NCBI GenBank assembly: GCA_027326105.1
Contig: DAHWFB010000020.1
Span: forward strand, 1 to 48,314
Direction of reading: 5' to 3'
Origin: Acetobacteraceae bacterium
GTDB taxonomy: Bacteria > Pseudomonadota > Alphaproteobacteria > Acetobacterales > Acetobacteraceae
Length of the DNA: 48,314 nucleotides
Part shown: one piece after another, positions 38,444 through 47,700 of the stretch
How the letters are laid out: each line of letters opens with the position of its first letter
Position numbering within the stretch: the stretch's first letter is position 1
Notes under the pieces: model-generated
The model's input: the letters and a program-made list of their open reading frames with translations, nothing else
Databases searched by the model: none
What the model was told of the DNA's origin: nothing
Program-made: the position numbers and the translations under genes

Positions 38444-39712
38444 ATGGTCGGTCTCTTCAAGAGCGAATACAAGAACCCGGTCGTGCGCTGGATCGACGAG
38501 CGCATGCCCATTTTCACCATGATGGACAAGGAATACCGGAATTTTCCTACCCCGAGGAACTTCAACTATTTCTGGAACTTCGGTGCGCTCGCCCTGGTCA
38601 ACCTGATCGTGATGATCGGCTCCGGCATCTTCCTCGCCATGTTCTATACGCCGAATACGAGCATGGCGTTCGGCTCCGTCCAGCGGATCATGCGGGACGT
38701 CAACTGGGGCTGGCTGATCCGCTACATCCACATGAACGGCGCCTCGATGTTCTTCATCGTGGTCTACATCCACACCTTCCGAGGCCTCTACTACGGCTCC
38801 TACAAGAGGCCGCGCGAGCTGTTGTGGATTCTTGGCGTGCTCATCCTGCTGCTGATGATGGCCACCGCCTTCATGGGCTACGTGCTGCCCTGGGGCCAGA
38901 TGTCCTATTGGGGCGCGACCGTCATCACCAACCTCTTCTCGGCCTTCCCGTTCGTCGGCAAATCCATCGTCACCTGGCTGTGGGGCGGCTACTCGGTCGG
39001 CAACGCGACGCTGAACCGATTCTTCAGCCTGCACTATTTGCTGCCGTTCGTGATCTTCGGGGTGGTCTTCCTGCATGTGGTGGCGCTGCACATCACCGGA
39101 TCGAACAATCCCCTCGGGATCGACGTCAAGAGCAAGCAGGACACCGTCCCCTTCCACCCCTACTACACCATCAAGGATTCGGTCGGGCTCGGGGTCTATC
39201 TCATCGTGTTCGCTTGCCTGGTCTTCTTCCTGCCCAAAATCCTCGGTGATCCGCTGAACTTCCAGCAGGCCAACCCGTTGCAGACCCCGCCCGACGTGGT
39301 GCCGGAGTGGTATTTCCTGCCCTTCTACGCCATCCTGCGCTCGATCCCGAATAAGCTCGGCGGCGTGGTGATGATGTTCACCTCGGTCTGCGTGCTGTTC
39401 GTGATCCCCTGGCTCGATACCAGCCCGGTGCGCAGCGCCCGCTTCCGGCCGCTGTTCCGCCCCTTCATCCTGCTGCTGGTGGTGGATGTGCTGGTGCTCG
39501 GCGTGGTCGGCGCCCATCCGCCGGTGGGATCGTGGATCCTCATCGGCCGGCTCGCCACCACTTACTATTTCCTGTTCTTCTTCGTGTTGATGCCGGTGGT
39601 CGGGAAGTTCGAGCGGCCGTTGCCGTTGCCCGAGAGCATCAGCCGGCCGGTGCTGCGCGGCGGCGGGCCGCTGCCCGCCCCCTCCGCAGGCCAGCCGATG
39701 GAGAAACCGTGA
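38444..39712 (+). CDS. petB: Ubiquinol-cytochrome c reductase cytochrome b
   Basis: A 422-residue cytochrome b of the bc1 complex, starting at ATG 38444. It has about eight transmembrane helices. Haem-ligand His pairs are in [20 protein letters not shown] and in [20 protein letters not shown]. The Qo-site PEWY is in [19 protein letters not shown], and [20 protein letters not shown] is conserved. It oxidises ubiquinol in the inner membrane. Its stop TGA overlaps the petC ATG. The Rieske gene petA, usually just upstream, is not here; hemF lies upstream on the other strand. Confidence 0.97.
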   Translation: MVGLFKSEYKNPVVRWIDERMPIFTMMDKEYRNFPTPRNFNYFWNFGALALVNLIVMIGSGIFLAMFYTPNTSMAFGSVQRIMRDVNWGWLIRYIHMNGASMFFIVVYIHTFRGLYYGSYKRPRELLWILGVLILLLMMATAFMGYVLPWGQMSYWGATVITNLFSAFPFVGKSIVTWLWGGYSVGNATLNRFFSLHYLLPFVIFGVVFLHVVALHITGSNNPLGIDVKSKQDTVPFHPYYTIKDSVGLGVYLIVFACLVFFLPKILGDPLNFQQANPLQTPPDVVPEWYFLPFYAILRSIPNKLGGVVMMFTSVCVLFVIPWLDTSPVRSARFRPLFRPFILLLVVDVLVLGVVGAHPPVGSWILIGRLATTYYFLFFFVLMPVVGKFERPLPLPESISRPVLRGGGPLPAPSAGQPMEKP

Positions 39713-40457
39713 TGCGCCGCCTTTCGCTGCTCGCCGTGCTCGCGGCACTGCTCGCCACCCCCGCGCTCGCGCAGGAGGTGCCGCCGCTGCCCAAGGTCTC
39801 CTGGAGCTTCCAGGGCCCCTTCGGCACTTTCAACGAGGCGGCGCTCCAGCGCGGCTTCCAGGTCTACAAGGAGGTCTGCTCGAACTGCCACTCGCTCAAC
39901 CTGGTCCACTACCGCGATCTCGCCGGGATCGGGCTGAACGAGGCCGAGATCAAGGCGGTGGCGGCGAGCGTGCAGGTCCCCGGCGGGATCGACAAGCAGG
40001 GCAAGCCGTTCGATCGCCCCGGCCGTCCCGCCGACGCCTTCCGCAACCCCTGGCCCAATCCGGAGGCGGCGATCGCGGTGTTCGGCATCCAGCCGCCCGA
40101 TCTCTCGTTGATGGCGAATGCCCGGGTCGGCGGACCCACCTACATCTATGCGCTCATGAACGGCTTCAAGAAGCCGCCGGCGGGGATGAAGGTGCTGCCC
40201 GGCCACTACTACAACGAGTATTTCCCCGGCCATCAGATCGCCATGCCGCCACCGCTGCACGCCGGCGTCGTCACCTACGCCGACCATACCAAGGCCACCG
40301 TTCCGCAAATGGCCCATGACGTCGCCACCTTCCTCGACTGGGCGGCCAACCCGGAGATGCAGGCGCGCAAGCAACTCGGGGTGCATATCGTGCTGTTCCT
40401 GGTCTTCCTCACCGGCCTGACCTATGCGGTCAAACGCAAGATCTGGTCGGACGTGCA

Positions 40458-40461
<4 letters not shown>
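39712..40461 (+). CDS. petC: Cytochrome c1
   Basis: A 249-residue c1 subunit. A Sec signal ([20 protein letters not shown]) is followed by the haem-attachment motif CSNCH at about residues 56-60. A probable Met ligand is in QIAMPPPL, and the C-terminal anchor helix is LGVHIVLFLVFLTGLTYAVKRK. It takes electrons from the Rieske protein and passes them to a soluble cytochrome c. It overlaps petB by one base, and its stop overlaps the next gene's TTG start. Confidence 0.96.
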
Positions 40462-41345
<884 letters not shown>

Positions 41346-41364
41346 ACGCCCCCGCCACTCTTTC

Positions 41365-41392
41365 TTGCCTCCCCCACGCTTGCTGCTAGAGT
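41365..41392 (+). promoter_or_regulatory. Candidate promoter for hfq-hflX
   Basis: TTGCCT, a 16-nt spacer and TAGAGT lie about 90 bases before hfq, in the mtnP-hfq gap. Confidence 0.35.
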
Positions 41393-41403
41393 AGTGCTCT
41401 CTT

Positions 41404-41451
41404 GGCCGTCGGGCTCGCCACGCCCGCCCCCTCGCCCGAGGGGAAGCGGCC
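41404..41451 (+). other. Stem-loop in the hfq leader
   Basis: An inner hairpin CCCCTC-GCCC-GAGGGG (41428-41443) is enclosed by arms GGCCG/CGGCC (41404-41408 with 41447-41451). It ends about 27 bases before the hfq start. Hfq is known to repress its own mRNA through the leader in E. coli, so this is a plausible control site; that role is inference. Confidence 0.4.
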
Positions 41452-41478
41452 ATCGGAACAACAAGAAGGATGTTCGCC

Positions 41479-41769
41479 GTGGCCAACGAGAAGTCGCAGA
41501 ATGTTCAGGACGTGTTCCTGAATCATGTGCGCAAGAACAAGACTCCCGTTACCGTGTTCCTGGTCAACGGGGTCAAGCTCCAGGGCGTGATCACCTGGTT
41601 CGACAATTTCTCCATGCTCCTGCGCCGCGACGGGCACACCCAGCTCGTCTACAAGCATGCCATCAGTACCGTGATGCCGGGCGCCCCCATCCAGCTCTTC
41701 GACCCGACTCGCGCCGCTGAGGGCGCGGTGCCGGCGCGCGAGCCCGCCACGGTCACGGGTGATCGCTGA
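41479..41769 (+). CDS. hfq: RNA chaperone Hfq
   Basis: A 96-residue Hfq if translation begins at GTG 41479 (gives [15 protein letters not shown], the usual alphaproteobacterial start, with AAGAAGGA eight bases upstream). The track's ATG 41470 lies too close to that ribosome site. Sm1 is [20 protein letters not shown] and Sm2 contains [11 protein letters not shown] variable tail of about 20 residues follows. Hfq forms a hexamer that pairs sRNAs with mRNAs. It precedes hflX with an 11-base overlap, the classic hfq-hflX pair. Confidence 0.96.
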   Translation: MANEKSQNVQDVFLNHVRKNKTPVTVFLVNGVKLQGVITWFDNFSMLLRRDGHTQLVYKHAISTVMPGAPIQLFDPTRAAEGAVPAREPATVTGDR

Positions 41770-43045
41770 AACCGCCCCGGCGCCGTCGCGCGCCGCGGTC
41801 GTGTTGCCCTGGGAACGGCCGGAGCGTGCGGAGGCCGCGCGCGCCGGGGAGGCTCGGCTGGCCGAGGCGGTGGGGCTCGCCGCTTCCATCGGTCTCGTCG
41901 TCGTCACCCAGGAGATCGTCCCGCTGCGCGCCCGCCGCCCCTCGACATTGATGGGCGAAGGCCAGGTGGCACGGTTGAAGGAGGCCATCGCCGAGGAGGG
42001 AGTGAGCGTGGCGGTGGTCGATTCCGCGCTCTCCCCGGTGCAGCAGCGCAATCTCGAGCGCGCCTGGTCCTGCAAGGTGATCGACCGTACCGGGCTGATC
42101 CTGGAAATCTTCGGCGAGCGCGCCCGCACCAGCGAGGGCACGCTGCAGGTCGAACTCGCCCATCTCGAATACCAGCGCTCGCGCCTGGTGCGCTCCTGGA
42201 CCCATCTCGAGCGCCAGCGCGGCGGCTTCGGCTTTCTCGGCGGCCCCGGCGAGACCCAGATCGAGGCCGACCGCCGCCTCATCGGCACCCGCATCGCCCG
42301 TCTCAAGCGAGAACTCGAACAGGTCCGTCGCACCCGAGGGTTGCATCGTGAGGCGCGCCGTCGCGTCCCCTTCCCCATCGTCGCGCTGGTAGGCTATACC
42401 AACGCGGGAAAATCGACTCTCTTCAATGCCATGACCGGCGCCTCGGTGGTCGCCGAGGACCAGCTCTTCGCCACGCTCGACCCCACCATGCGCGGCTTCG
42501 CGCTGCCGTCCGGGCGGCACGCCATCCTCTCCGACACGGTGGGCTTCATCAGCGAACTCCCCACCGCCCTGGTCGCCGCCTTTCGCGCCACCCTCGAGGA
42601 AATCGCCGAGGCGGCGGTGATCCTGCACGTCCGCGACATCGCCCACCCCGACACCGCCGCCCAGCGCGCCGACGTGACCGCGGTGCTCGAAGGCATGGCG
42701 GCGGAAGCCATGCTCGAGGAAGGCTGGGAGGACCGCGTGATCGAGGTGCTCAACAAGTCCGATCTGCTCGGCGGCGTCGCCGGAGTGAGCGCGCAGGCCA
42801 ACCAGGCCATCGCCGTCTCGGCGCTCACCGGGGAGGGCCTGGATGCGCTCGCCGCCGCGATCGAGGCCAGGATCGCCACCGGCATGGAGGTCACCGAATA
42901 CGCCCTCGCCGCGGCCGACGGTGCCCGCCTCGCCTGGCTGTATCGCCACGGCGAAGTGCTCGCGCGTCACGACGGGGAGGCTGGCGTGCGGGTCAAGGTC
43001 CGCCTCCTGCCCGCCGACCGGGCCCGCTTCGAGCGCCTGGCATGA
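41759..43045 (+). CDS. hflX: Ribosome-associated GTPase HflX
   Basis: A 428-residue GTPase that binds the large ribosomal subunit and splits stalled ribosomes under stress. The N-terminal HflX domain contains [16 protein letters not shown] and [20 protein letters not shown], followed by [19 protein letters not shown]. The G domain has G1 [13 protein letters not shown]3 [10 protein letters not shown] and G4 NKSDL. GTG 41759 lies within the end of hfq. A downstream phosphatase gene begins eight bases after its stop. Confidence 0.95.
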   Translation: MIAETAPAPSRAAVVLPWERPERAEAARAGEARLAEAVGLAASIGLVVVTQEIVPLRARRPSTLMGEGQVARLKEAIAEEGVSVAVVDSALSPVQQRNLERAWSCKVIDRTGLILEIFGERARTSEGTLQVELAHLEYQRSRLVRSWTHLERQRGGFGFLGGPGETQIEADRRLIGTRIARLKRELEQVRRTRGLHREARRRVPFPIVALVGYTNAGKSTLFNAMTGASVVAEDQLFATLDPTMRGFALPSGRHAILSDTVGFISELPTALVAAFRATLEEIAEAAVILHVRDIAHPDTAAQRADVTAVLEGMAAEAMLEEGWEDRVIEVLNKSDLLGGVAGVSAQANQAIAVSALTGEGLDALAAAIEARIATGMEVTEYALAAADGARLAWLYRHGEVLARHDGEAGVRVKVRLLPADRARFERLA

Positions 43046-43052
43046 GGGGCGG

Positions 43053-43898
43053 ATGAGCGTCACCTCCGGCAGCCGATTCGACGCCGACGATCTCGCCGCG
43101 CTGGCCGCCATCCTCCGCGCCGCGGCGCGGGCGGAGATTCTGCCCCGTTTCCACCATCTCGGCCCGGGCGCGATCCGCCACAAGAACGGGCCGCTCGATC
43201 TCGTCACCGCGGCCGACGAAGCCGCCGAGCGCCACATCACCGCTGCCCTGCTCGCGCGCTTCCCCGCTGCCCGGGTGGTCGGGGAGGAGGCGGCCGCCGC
43301 CGACCCCGCCGTGCTCGGGCGGCTGCGCGGCGAGGGGCTGGTCTTTACCGTCGATCCCATCGACGGGACGGCAAATTTCGCCGCCGGCCTGCCGCTCTTC
43401 GGGGTGATGGCCGCGGCGGTGGCGGCCGGCGAGGTGCTCGCCGCCGCTATTCTCGATCCCATCGCCGGCGATATCGCCCTGGCACGCGTCGGCGCCGGCT
43501 CCTGGCTCGAGGCGGCGGACGGGTCCATCACCCGCCTGCGGGTGGCCGCCGCCGCGCCGCCGGCCGAAATGGCGGGGTCGGTGTCCTGGCGCTTCCTGCC
43601 CGAGCCGCAACGCAGCCTGGTCTGCCGCAACCAGGCCCGGCTCGCCGCCTGCTTCGACTATCGCTGCGCCGCCCACCAGTACCGCATGGCGGCCGCCGGG
43701 CATTGTCATTTCGTCGCCTTCAACCGCCTCCTGCCGTGGGACCATGCCCCGGGCTGGCTGCTGCACCGCGAGGCCGGCGGCTATTCGGCCCGCTTCGACG
43801 GCTCCGCCTACCGCGCCGACGAGACCGCCGGCGGCCTGCTCTGCGCCCCGGACCGCGGTTCCTGGCAGGCCCTGCGCGCGGCACTGCTCGAACCGTGA
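43053..43898 (+). CDS. Inositol monophosphatase family protein
   Basis: A 281-residue Mg-dependent phosphatase of the IMPase/CysQ superfamily. Metal ligands are in VVGEEAAAA (Glu) and TVDPIDGTANFAAG (Asp-x-x-Asp-Gly), and the second metal Asp is in LPWDHAPGWLL. The substrate cannot be read from sequence: inositol phosphate, histidinol phosphate and PAP are all possible. ATG 43053 has GAGGGGC upstream and replaces the longer track start. It forms a probable transcription unit with hfq-hflX. The predicted tRNA-Pro promoter begins just after its stop. Confidence 0.88.
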   Translation: MSVTSGSRFDADDLAALAAILRAAARAEILPRFHHLGPGAIRHKNGPLDLVTAADEAAERHITAALLARFPAARVVGEEAAAADPAVLGRLRGEGLVFTVDPIDGTANFAAGLPLFGVMAAAVAAGEVLAAAILDPIAGDIALARVGAGSWLEAADGSITRLRVAAAAPPAEMAGSVSWRFLPEPQRSLVCRNQARLAACFDYRCAAHQYRMAAAGHCHFVAFNRLLPWDHAPGWLLHREAGGYSARFDGSAYRADETAGGLLCAPDRGSWQALRAALLEP

Positions 43899-43901
43899 CC
43901 C

Positions 43902-43930
43902 TTGCGCAGCACGCCGGCCCTTCCTAGGGT
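43902..43930 (+). promoter_or_regulatory. Candidate sigma-70 promoter for tRNA-Pro
   Basis: TTGCGC, a 17-nt spacer and TAGGGT, ending 13 bases before the tRNA. The predicted start lies about seven bases upstream of the mature tRNA. Confidence 0.45.
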
Positions 43931-43943
43931 GCGGCGCCGAAGG

Positions 43944-44020
43944 CGGGGCGTGGCGCAGCCTGGTAGCGCGCGTGTTTTGGGTACACGAGGCCGCCGGTTC
44001 GAGTCCGGCCGCCCCGACCA
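43944..44020 (+). tRNA. tRNA-Pro (anticodon TGG)
   Basis: A 77-nt tRNA with encoded CCA. The acceptor stem CGGGGCG pairs with CGCCCCG. The anticodon stem CGTGT/ACACG holds loop TTTGGGT with anticodon TGG at 43978-43980. The T arm is GCCGGTTCGAGTCCGGC. Confidence 0.96.
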
Positions 44021-44043
44021 TCGAACCGAGGAGAACGAGCACG

Positions 44044-44352
44044 ATGCGCGTCCGTATCTATCTTCCGCCGCGCACCGCGATGCAGTCTGGCCGCGCCAAG
44101 ACCCAAGAATGGGTGCTGGAATACGAACCCGAAACCCCACGCCGGCCCGACCCGCTGATGGGCTGGAGCGGCGGGGCCGACACCCGCGCCCAGCTTCGCC
44201 TCTTCTTTCCCTCGCGCGAGGCCGCCGTCGCCTATGCCGAGCGCGAGGGCCTCGTCTACGAGGTCGAGACCCCGCCCGCCCCGCGCCCGGTACGGCCCAA
44301 GGCCTACGCCGACAATTTCCGTTTCGGCCGTGGCGAGAACTGGACCCATTGA
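44044..44352 (+). CDS. NDUFS4-like NADH dehydrogenase (complex I) accessory subunit
   Basis: A 102-residue protein of the ETC complex I subunit family (mitochondrial NDUFS4/AQDQ homologue) found in alphaproteobacteria. The N-terminal strand RVRIYLPPRTAMQSGRAKT and WVLEYEP are followed by PLMGWSGGADTRAQLRLFFPS, the family signature, and the end YADNFRFGRGENWTH. It stabilises the NADH-binding module of complex I. It sits alone between two tRNA genes, away from nuo genes, as is common. ATG 44044 follows GAGGAGAACGAGC. Confidence 0.92.
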   Translation: MRVRIYLPPRTAMQSGRAKTQEWVLEYEPETPRRPDPLMGWSGGADTRAQLRLFFPSREAAVAYAEREGLVYEVETPPAPRPVRPKAYADNFRFGRGENWTH

Positions 44353-44362
44353 CCACGATGCC

Positions 44363-44439
44363 GCGCCCTTAGCTCAGTCGGATAGAGCGACAGCCTTCTA
44401 AGCTGTGGGTCGGGGGTTCGAATCCCTCAGGGCGCGCCA
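44363..44439 (+). tRNA. tRNA-Arg (anticodon TCT)
   Basis: A 77-nt tRNA with encoded CCA. The acceptor stem GCGCCCT pairs with AGGGCGC. The anticodon stem ACAGC/GCTGT holds loop CTTCTAA with anticodon TCT at 44397-44399. The T arm is GGGGTTCGAATCCCT. It reads AGA, a rare codon in this GC-rich genome. Confidence 0.96.
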
Positions 44440-44535
44440 CTGCGACATCGTCGAGACCGGCAACGAGAGCGGGCGCTTCCGGAACCGCGCCCGGCCGCCT
44501 CGCCGCCGCTCGCGGCTGGCACCGACGGGTCCACA

Positions 44536-44557
44536 GGCGTGACCTATACGTCACGCC
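44536..44557. promoter_or_regulatory. 8-bp perfect inverted repeat, possible operator
   Basis: GGCGTGAC, a 6-nt spacer CTATAC and GTCACGCC. It lies in the 292-base non-coding gap (44440-44731) between tRNA-Arg and convergent ubiV. The AT spacer and symmetric GTGAC half-sites look like a regulator site, but no gene start is adjacent. Apart from this and the terminator I see nothing else in the gap. Confidence 0.3.
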
Positions 44558-44604
44558 CGCGCGCCACCGCGTCAGCCTCTGGACGGGCACCCCACGACGC
44601 GCGG

Positions 44605-44652
44605 CCCCCCAGGGACTACCGGCACAAGCCGCTGCCAGGGGGGGTCTTTTTT
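44605..44652 (+). terminator. Rho-independent terminator after tRNA-Arg
   Basis: CCCCCCAGG (44605-44613) pairs with CCAGGGGGG (44635-44643) with one A-A mismatch. The stem is followed by TCTTTTTT (44645-44652). Orientation fits the plus-strand tRNA-Arg transcript, about 165 bases downstream of it. Confidence 0.65.
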
Positions 44653-44731
44653 GCCGCCGATGGGGGGCCCTCTTGCGCGCCGATCGGCCCGCTGCGGACG
44701 GCAAAGCCGATCGGGTCGCGGCGAGCCCCCG

Positions 44732-45637
44732 TCAGGCGGCCGCTACCCAGGCCATGCCTTCCCGCCCGTGGAAATACCCGTTGATGAACGGCACCGGGGT
44801 CACCATCGCGCGCAGTGCCGCCTCGGCCTCGCCGGCACCGAGCACGCCGTCCGCCACCGCGCGGAACAGCGCCGCCACGCGGACCATGTCCACCCCGTCC
44901 TGCGGCGAGAGGCGGAAATGGCCGACGCCCGCGGCAGCCAGCCCCGCCAGTTCGCGCAACAGCACGAGATAGCCGTGCGACAGCGTCTGGGTGCCGTTGA
45001 CGCGCAGGAGCCCGCGCCCGTCGATCTGGTCGGCCGCCAGCCCGTCGGGGTCGCGCTCGCAGACGAACTGGCAGCCGTCCTTGTGAAGTCCGTAGGCGCG
45101 GGCGTGGTAGCAGCGCATCGAAATCGCCAGCGCCTGGCGGCCGAACACCTGGACTTCGGTCTCCAGCGCCCGATCGCGCGCGGCGAGCACGCCGATCGCG
45201 GCGGCGGAAAGCTCGACCGGCAGGACCGCCCGGGTGGCGCCTTCCCGGCGCAGGAAATCCAGCGTCGCCTCATTGAACAGATTGATCATCGGCCCGGCGA
45301 TGAAGGGCCGGCCGGCGAGCGCGCGGATCGCGGTGACATCGTTCGCTTCCACCACGAGCCCTGCCTCGGCGAGCCCGCCGATCGCGGCCAGCTCGCGCGG
45401 CGTCGTGATCAGGGCGAGGGTCGCGATGGTGACCTCTTTGCCGGCGGCCTCGAGGCGCTCGATCACCTGCGGCAGATGGTCGGCGAAGAACGGCTCGCGC
45501 TTGGCGCATACCACCTCGCCCAGGGTGACGGTGTCGAGACAGGCCTCGTCGGCGATGCGGAAATAGAAATCCCGCCTTCGCTCGGCCGGCCAGTGGAACA
45601 GGAGCGGCCCCAGGGTGAGCTTCGCCGCGGCCGTCAT
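44732..45637 (-). CDS. ubiV: Oxygen-independent ubiquinone hydroxylation protein UbiV
   Basis: A 301-residue peptidase-U32-family protein, the UbiV partner of the UbiU-UbiV complex that hydroxylates the ubiquinone ring without O2, using prephenate as oxygen donor in known cases. It begins MTAAAKLTLGPLLFHWPAE. Fe-S cysteines are likely those in DEACLDTVTLGEVVCAKREP and SMRCYHARAYGLHKDGCQFVC, which match the four-Cys layout of UbiV. The ATG overlaps the ubiU stop by four bases (ATGA). The track ORF 44732..46540 runs on through a shadow of ubiU. Confidence 0.93.
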   Translation of the reverse strand: MTAAAKLTLGPLLFHWPAERRRDFYFRIADEACLDTVTLGEVVCAKREPFFADHLPQVIERLEAAGKEVTIATLALITTPRELAAIGGLAEAGLVVEANDVTAIRALAGRPFIAGPMINLFNEATLDFLRREGATRAVLPVELSAAAIGVLAARDRALETEVQVFGRQALAISMRCYHARAYGLHKDGCQFVCERDPDGLAADQIDGRGLLRVNGTQTLSHGYLVLLRELAGLAAAGVGHFRLSPQDGVDMVRVAALFRAVADGVLGAGEAEAALRAMVTPVPFINGYFHGREGMAWVAAA

Positions 45638-46632
45638 CGCCAGCCGCTCCGGTAGGCGCTGAGCGTCTCCTTGCCGCCTTCGCTCAGCGCCGCCAGCCTC
45701 GCTACCGGCGGCGGCGGAAGGCCGGCGGCGAGCGCATCGAGCAGGGCGCGGAAACAACTCACCACCTCGCTCACGTAGGCGCGGCCCCGCTGGCGTCCCT
45801 CGATTTTCAACGCGGTGACCCCGGCGGCCCGCAACTCGGCGAGGATGCCGCTGGCATTGAGCCCGACCGGTTCCTCGAACAGATAGGAGGGCTGCCCGAA
45901 GGTCGCGAACCGGCCCTTGCACGGGGTCGGGTAGGACCGCGGCTCGCCGGGCCCGAAGCGGTTCAGCACCGCGTCCCCGAGCATGGCGCGCAAGCCGTCG
46001 CCGTCCTCGCGATAGGTGACGCATTCGGCCGGGGCGCAGACCCCGTCGCTGCTCGGCGAACGCCCGGTGATGTAGGAGGACAGATAGCACCGTCCCTCGA
46101 CCATGGTGCCGAGCGAGCCGAAGGCGAACACCTCCGCCTCGACCGCGATCGCGCCGACCAGGGCGGCGACCTCGGCGAGCGCCAGCACCCGCGGCAGCAC
46201 CACCCGGCTGATGGCGAAGCGTTCCCGGTAGTAGCCGATGGCGAGCGGGTTCGCCGCCGCCGCCTGCACCGAGAGATGGCGGCGCAAGGCGGGGTGGCGG
46301 GTCGCCGCATGGTCGAGCACGCCGAGATCGGCGAGGATCACCCCGTCCGCCCCGCAGCCGGCGGCATCGTCCACCGCCCGCTGCCAGAGCGCGGTCTCTC
46401 CCGCGCGGGGAAAGGTATTGATGGCGACCAGCACCCGCCGCCCCTGCCGGTGCGCATGGGCGATGCCCGCGCGCATCTCCGCGCGGCTGAAGTTCAGCCC
46501 GGGGTAGTTGCGGGCGTTGGTGGCGTCGGCAAAGCCGCAATAGACGGTATCCGCGCCGGCCTCGATCGCGGCGTGCAGGGCGGCCGGCGTTCCCGCCGGG
46601 CAGACGAGTTCGAGCGACGCTGGCGGACTCAT
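45634..46632 (-). CDS. ubiU: Oxygen-independent ubiquinone hydroxylation protein UbiU
   Basis: A 332-residue U32-family protein, the same length as E. coli UbiU (331). It begins SLELVCPAGTPAALHAAIEAGADTVYCGF. The four Fe-S cysteines are in EGRCYLSSY, GVCAPAECVTYR and PTPCKGRFA. FAFGSLGTMVEGRC is the U32 core. It forms the heterodimer with UbiV. ATG 46632 overlaps the ubiT stop by four bases and the end overlaps ubiV by four, so ubiT-ubiU-ubiV are coupled. The 851-residue track ORF (to 48189) is this gene plus an unrelated in-frame extension. Confidence 0.94.
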   Translation of the reverse strand: MSPPASLELVCPAGTPAALHAAIEAGADTVYCGFADATNARNYPGLNFSRAEMRAGIAHAHRQGRRVLVAINTFPRAGETALWQRAVDDAAGCGADGVILADLGVLDHAATRHPALRRHLSVQAAAANPLAIGYYRERFAISRVVLPRVLALAEVAALVGAIAVEAEVFAFGSLGTMVEGRCYLSSYITGRSPSSDGVCAPAECVTYREDGDGLRAMLGDAVLNRFGPGEPRSYPTPCKGRFATFGQPSYLFEEPVGLNASGILAELRAAGVTALKIEGRQRGRAYVSEVVSCFRALLDALAAGLPPPPVARLAALSEGGKETLSAYRSGWR

Positions 46633-47303
46633 GTCGGGCTCTCCTCGGGCCGGCCGGCCCGGCCCCGTTCGATCCGGGCCAGGCGCCGGGCCAGACGATC
46701 GATTTCGCCGCGCAACGCCGCGATCTCGGCGGCGGCGGGCGCCGGTTCGCCGTCGTGCGGTTCGCCGTCGTGCAGGGCGCGGTGGGCGGCGGTCAGGCGG
46801 GTCCGGATCCGCCCGGCGATGGTTTCGAGCCGGCGCGCGCCGGCCCGCGCCGGGCGGGCGAGCGGGCCGAGCAGCGCGCCCAGTTCGGCCGGCAGATCGA
46901 TGCGGTCGCGCTCGAGCTGGTTGTGCAGCCCGACCACGATGGCGCTGTTGCCCTCGACGGTGATGGCGCGGGAAAAGAACAGCGTGTCGCTGTCGAGCCG
47001 GCCTTCCAGCAGCCCGAGCAGGCTCTCCAGGCTCCCGCGGATGCGCGCATCGGCATCGGGGCGGCCGCCGCGTGCCACGGCAAGCCGCGGCGGGCCGCCG
47101 AGCTGGAGCAGAAAGCGGTGCGGCAGACCGGTGATCTCGATGCACAGGCGGGCGGGCGGCAGCGCCTCCAGGGCGCGAAACAGCGCGGGATGGCCGCGCC
47201 CGATCCGGCGCAGCAGCAGCGCGGCGCCGGCCGCCACCACGGGCTGCGGCAGCAGACGCAGGCCACCCCGCAGGATGGCGGTGGAAAATGCAGGATCGGC
47301 CAT
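46629..47303 (-). CDS. ubiT: Anaerobic ubiquinone biosynthesis accessory factor UbiT (SCP2 domain)
   Basis: A 224-residue SCP2-type lipid-binding protein. The N-terminal amphipathic stretch LLPQPVVAAGAALLLRRI leads into the sterol-carrier-like core (LCIEITGLPHRFLLQLGG; ADARIRGSLESLLGLLEGRLDSDTLFFSR in part). VEGNSAIVVGLHNQLER is typical of UbiT/YhbT. A charged C-terminal tail forms a likely coiled coil (AAEIAALRGEIDRLARRLARIER). UbiT holds the lipid precursor for UbiUV. ATG 47303 has GAGGAGAGC upstream. An FNR-like box lies about 75 bases upstream, and a 15-bp duplication (46744-46773) encodes DGEPHDGEP. Confidence 0.9.
   Translation of the reverse strand: MADPAFSTAILRGGLRLLPQPVVAAGAALLLRRIGRGHPALFRALEALPPARLCIEITGLPHRFLLQLGGPPRLAVARGGRPDADARIRGSLESLLGLLEGRLDSDTLFFSRAITVEGNSAIVVGLHNQLERDRIDLPAELGALLGPLARPARAGARRLETIAGRIRTRLTAAHRALHDGEPHDGEPAPAAAEIAALRGEIDRLARRLARIERGRAGRPEESPT
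46744..46773. repeat. 15-bp perfect tandem duplication in ubiT
   Basis: GGTTCGCCGTCGTGC occurs twice head to tail, in frame, in the variable region between the SCP2 domain and the C-terminal coiled coil. Confidence 0.9.
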
Positions 47304-47376
47304 GCTCTCCTCGCCGCCGGCGGGCGGAGCGGCCCCGGCGATCCTGTGCACCTCGCAGCCGCGGCGCCGGCCGGCA

Positions 47377-47390
47377 TTGACGTGGATCAA
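47377..47390 (-). promoter_or_regulatory. FNR/FixK-type binding site upstream of ubiTUV
   Basis: TTGAC-GTGG-ATCAA matches the FNR/FixK consensus TTGAY-N4-RTCAA. Its centre is about 80 bases upstream of the ubiT ATG, suitable for anaerobic activation. No good -10 is visible at the ideal 41.5-base spacing, so promoter geometry is unsettled. Confidence 0.65.
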
Positions 47391-47644
47391 CGTCGGGCCC
47401 GCAGCGCCGGCGGGCGGCGGCGGCGGGCGGTGGGCGGAGTCTGCCGCGCCCGCGCCCGATGCCGGGCCTCGGGAACTTCGCCGCCATCCCCGCCCCGCGT
47501 GCTCGCCGCACCGCGCCCGCCGCACGACAACACGAATCTGGCCGGCCGCCGCGCGACGATCTACAAGGGATCCTGTCCCACCCCGGCCGGACGCCCCGCC
47601 CTGGCGTGGTCCGCGCCGCGGCGGGGGATGGTGCTCGCTTCCAC

Positions 47645-47688
47645 TCTTGGGAGATTTCTTGGCGAATTCCTGGGCAATTCTTGGGCAA
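47645..47688 (+). repeat. 11-bp tandem repeat just upstream of the Gly-rich protein gene
   Basis: Three clear units TTCTTGGCGAA, TTCCTGGGCAA and TTCTTGGGCAA, plus a weaker copy before them, end at the ribosome site GGAGAC. An 11-bp period equals about one helical turn, so the array could present repeated protein sites on one DNA face or act in the mRNA leader. Confidence 0.75.
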
Positions 47689-47700
47689 TGGAGACAAGCT

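Larger units (their letters stand above)
47304..47700. other. Intergenic region between divergent ubiT and the Gly-rich protein gene
   Basis: About 400 bases without a convincing gene; the ORFs listed here are Arg/Pro-rich frame shadows. It contains the FNR-type box near ubiT and an 11-bp tandem repeat directly before the Gly-rich protein gene. The middle part (47400-47640) is GC-rich with nothing I can name. Confidence 0.7.

Noticed and set aside
44440-44731. Genomic island attachment site next to tRNA-Arg
   Set aside because: No integrase, no duplicate of the tRNA 3' end in the window and no change in composition downstream.
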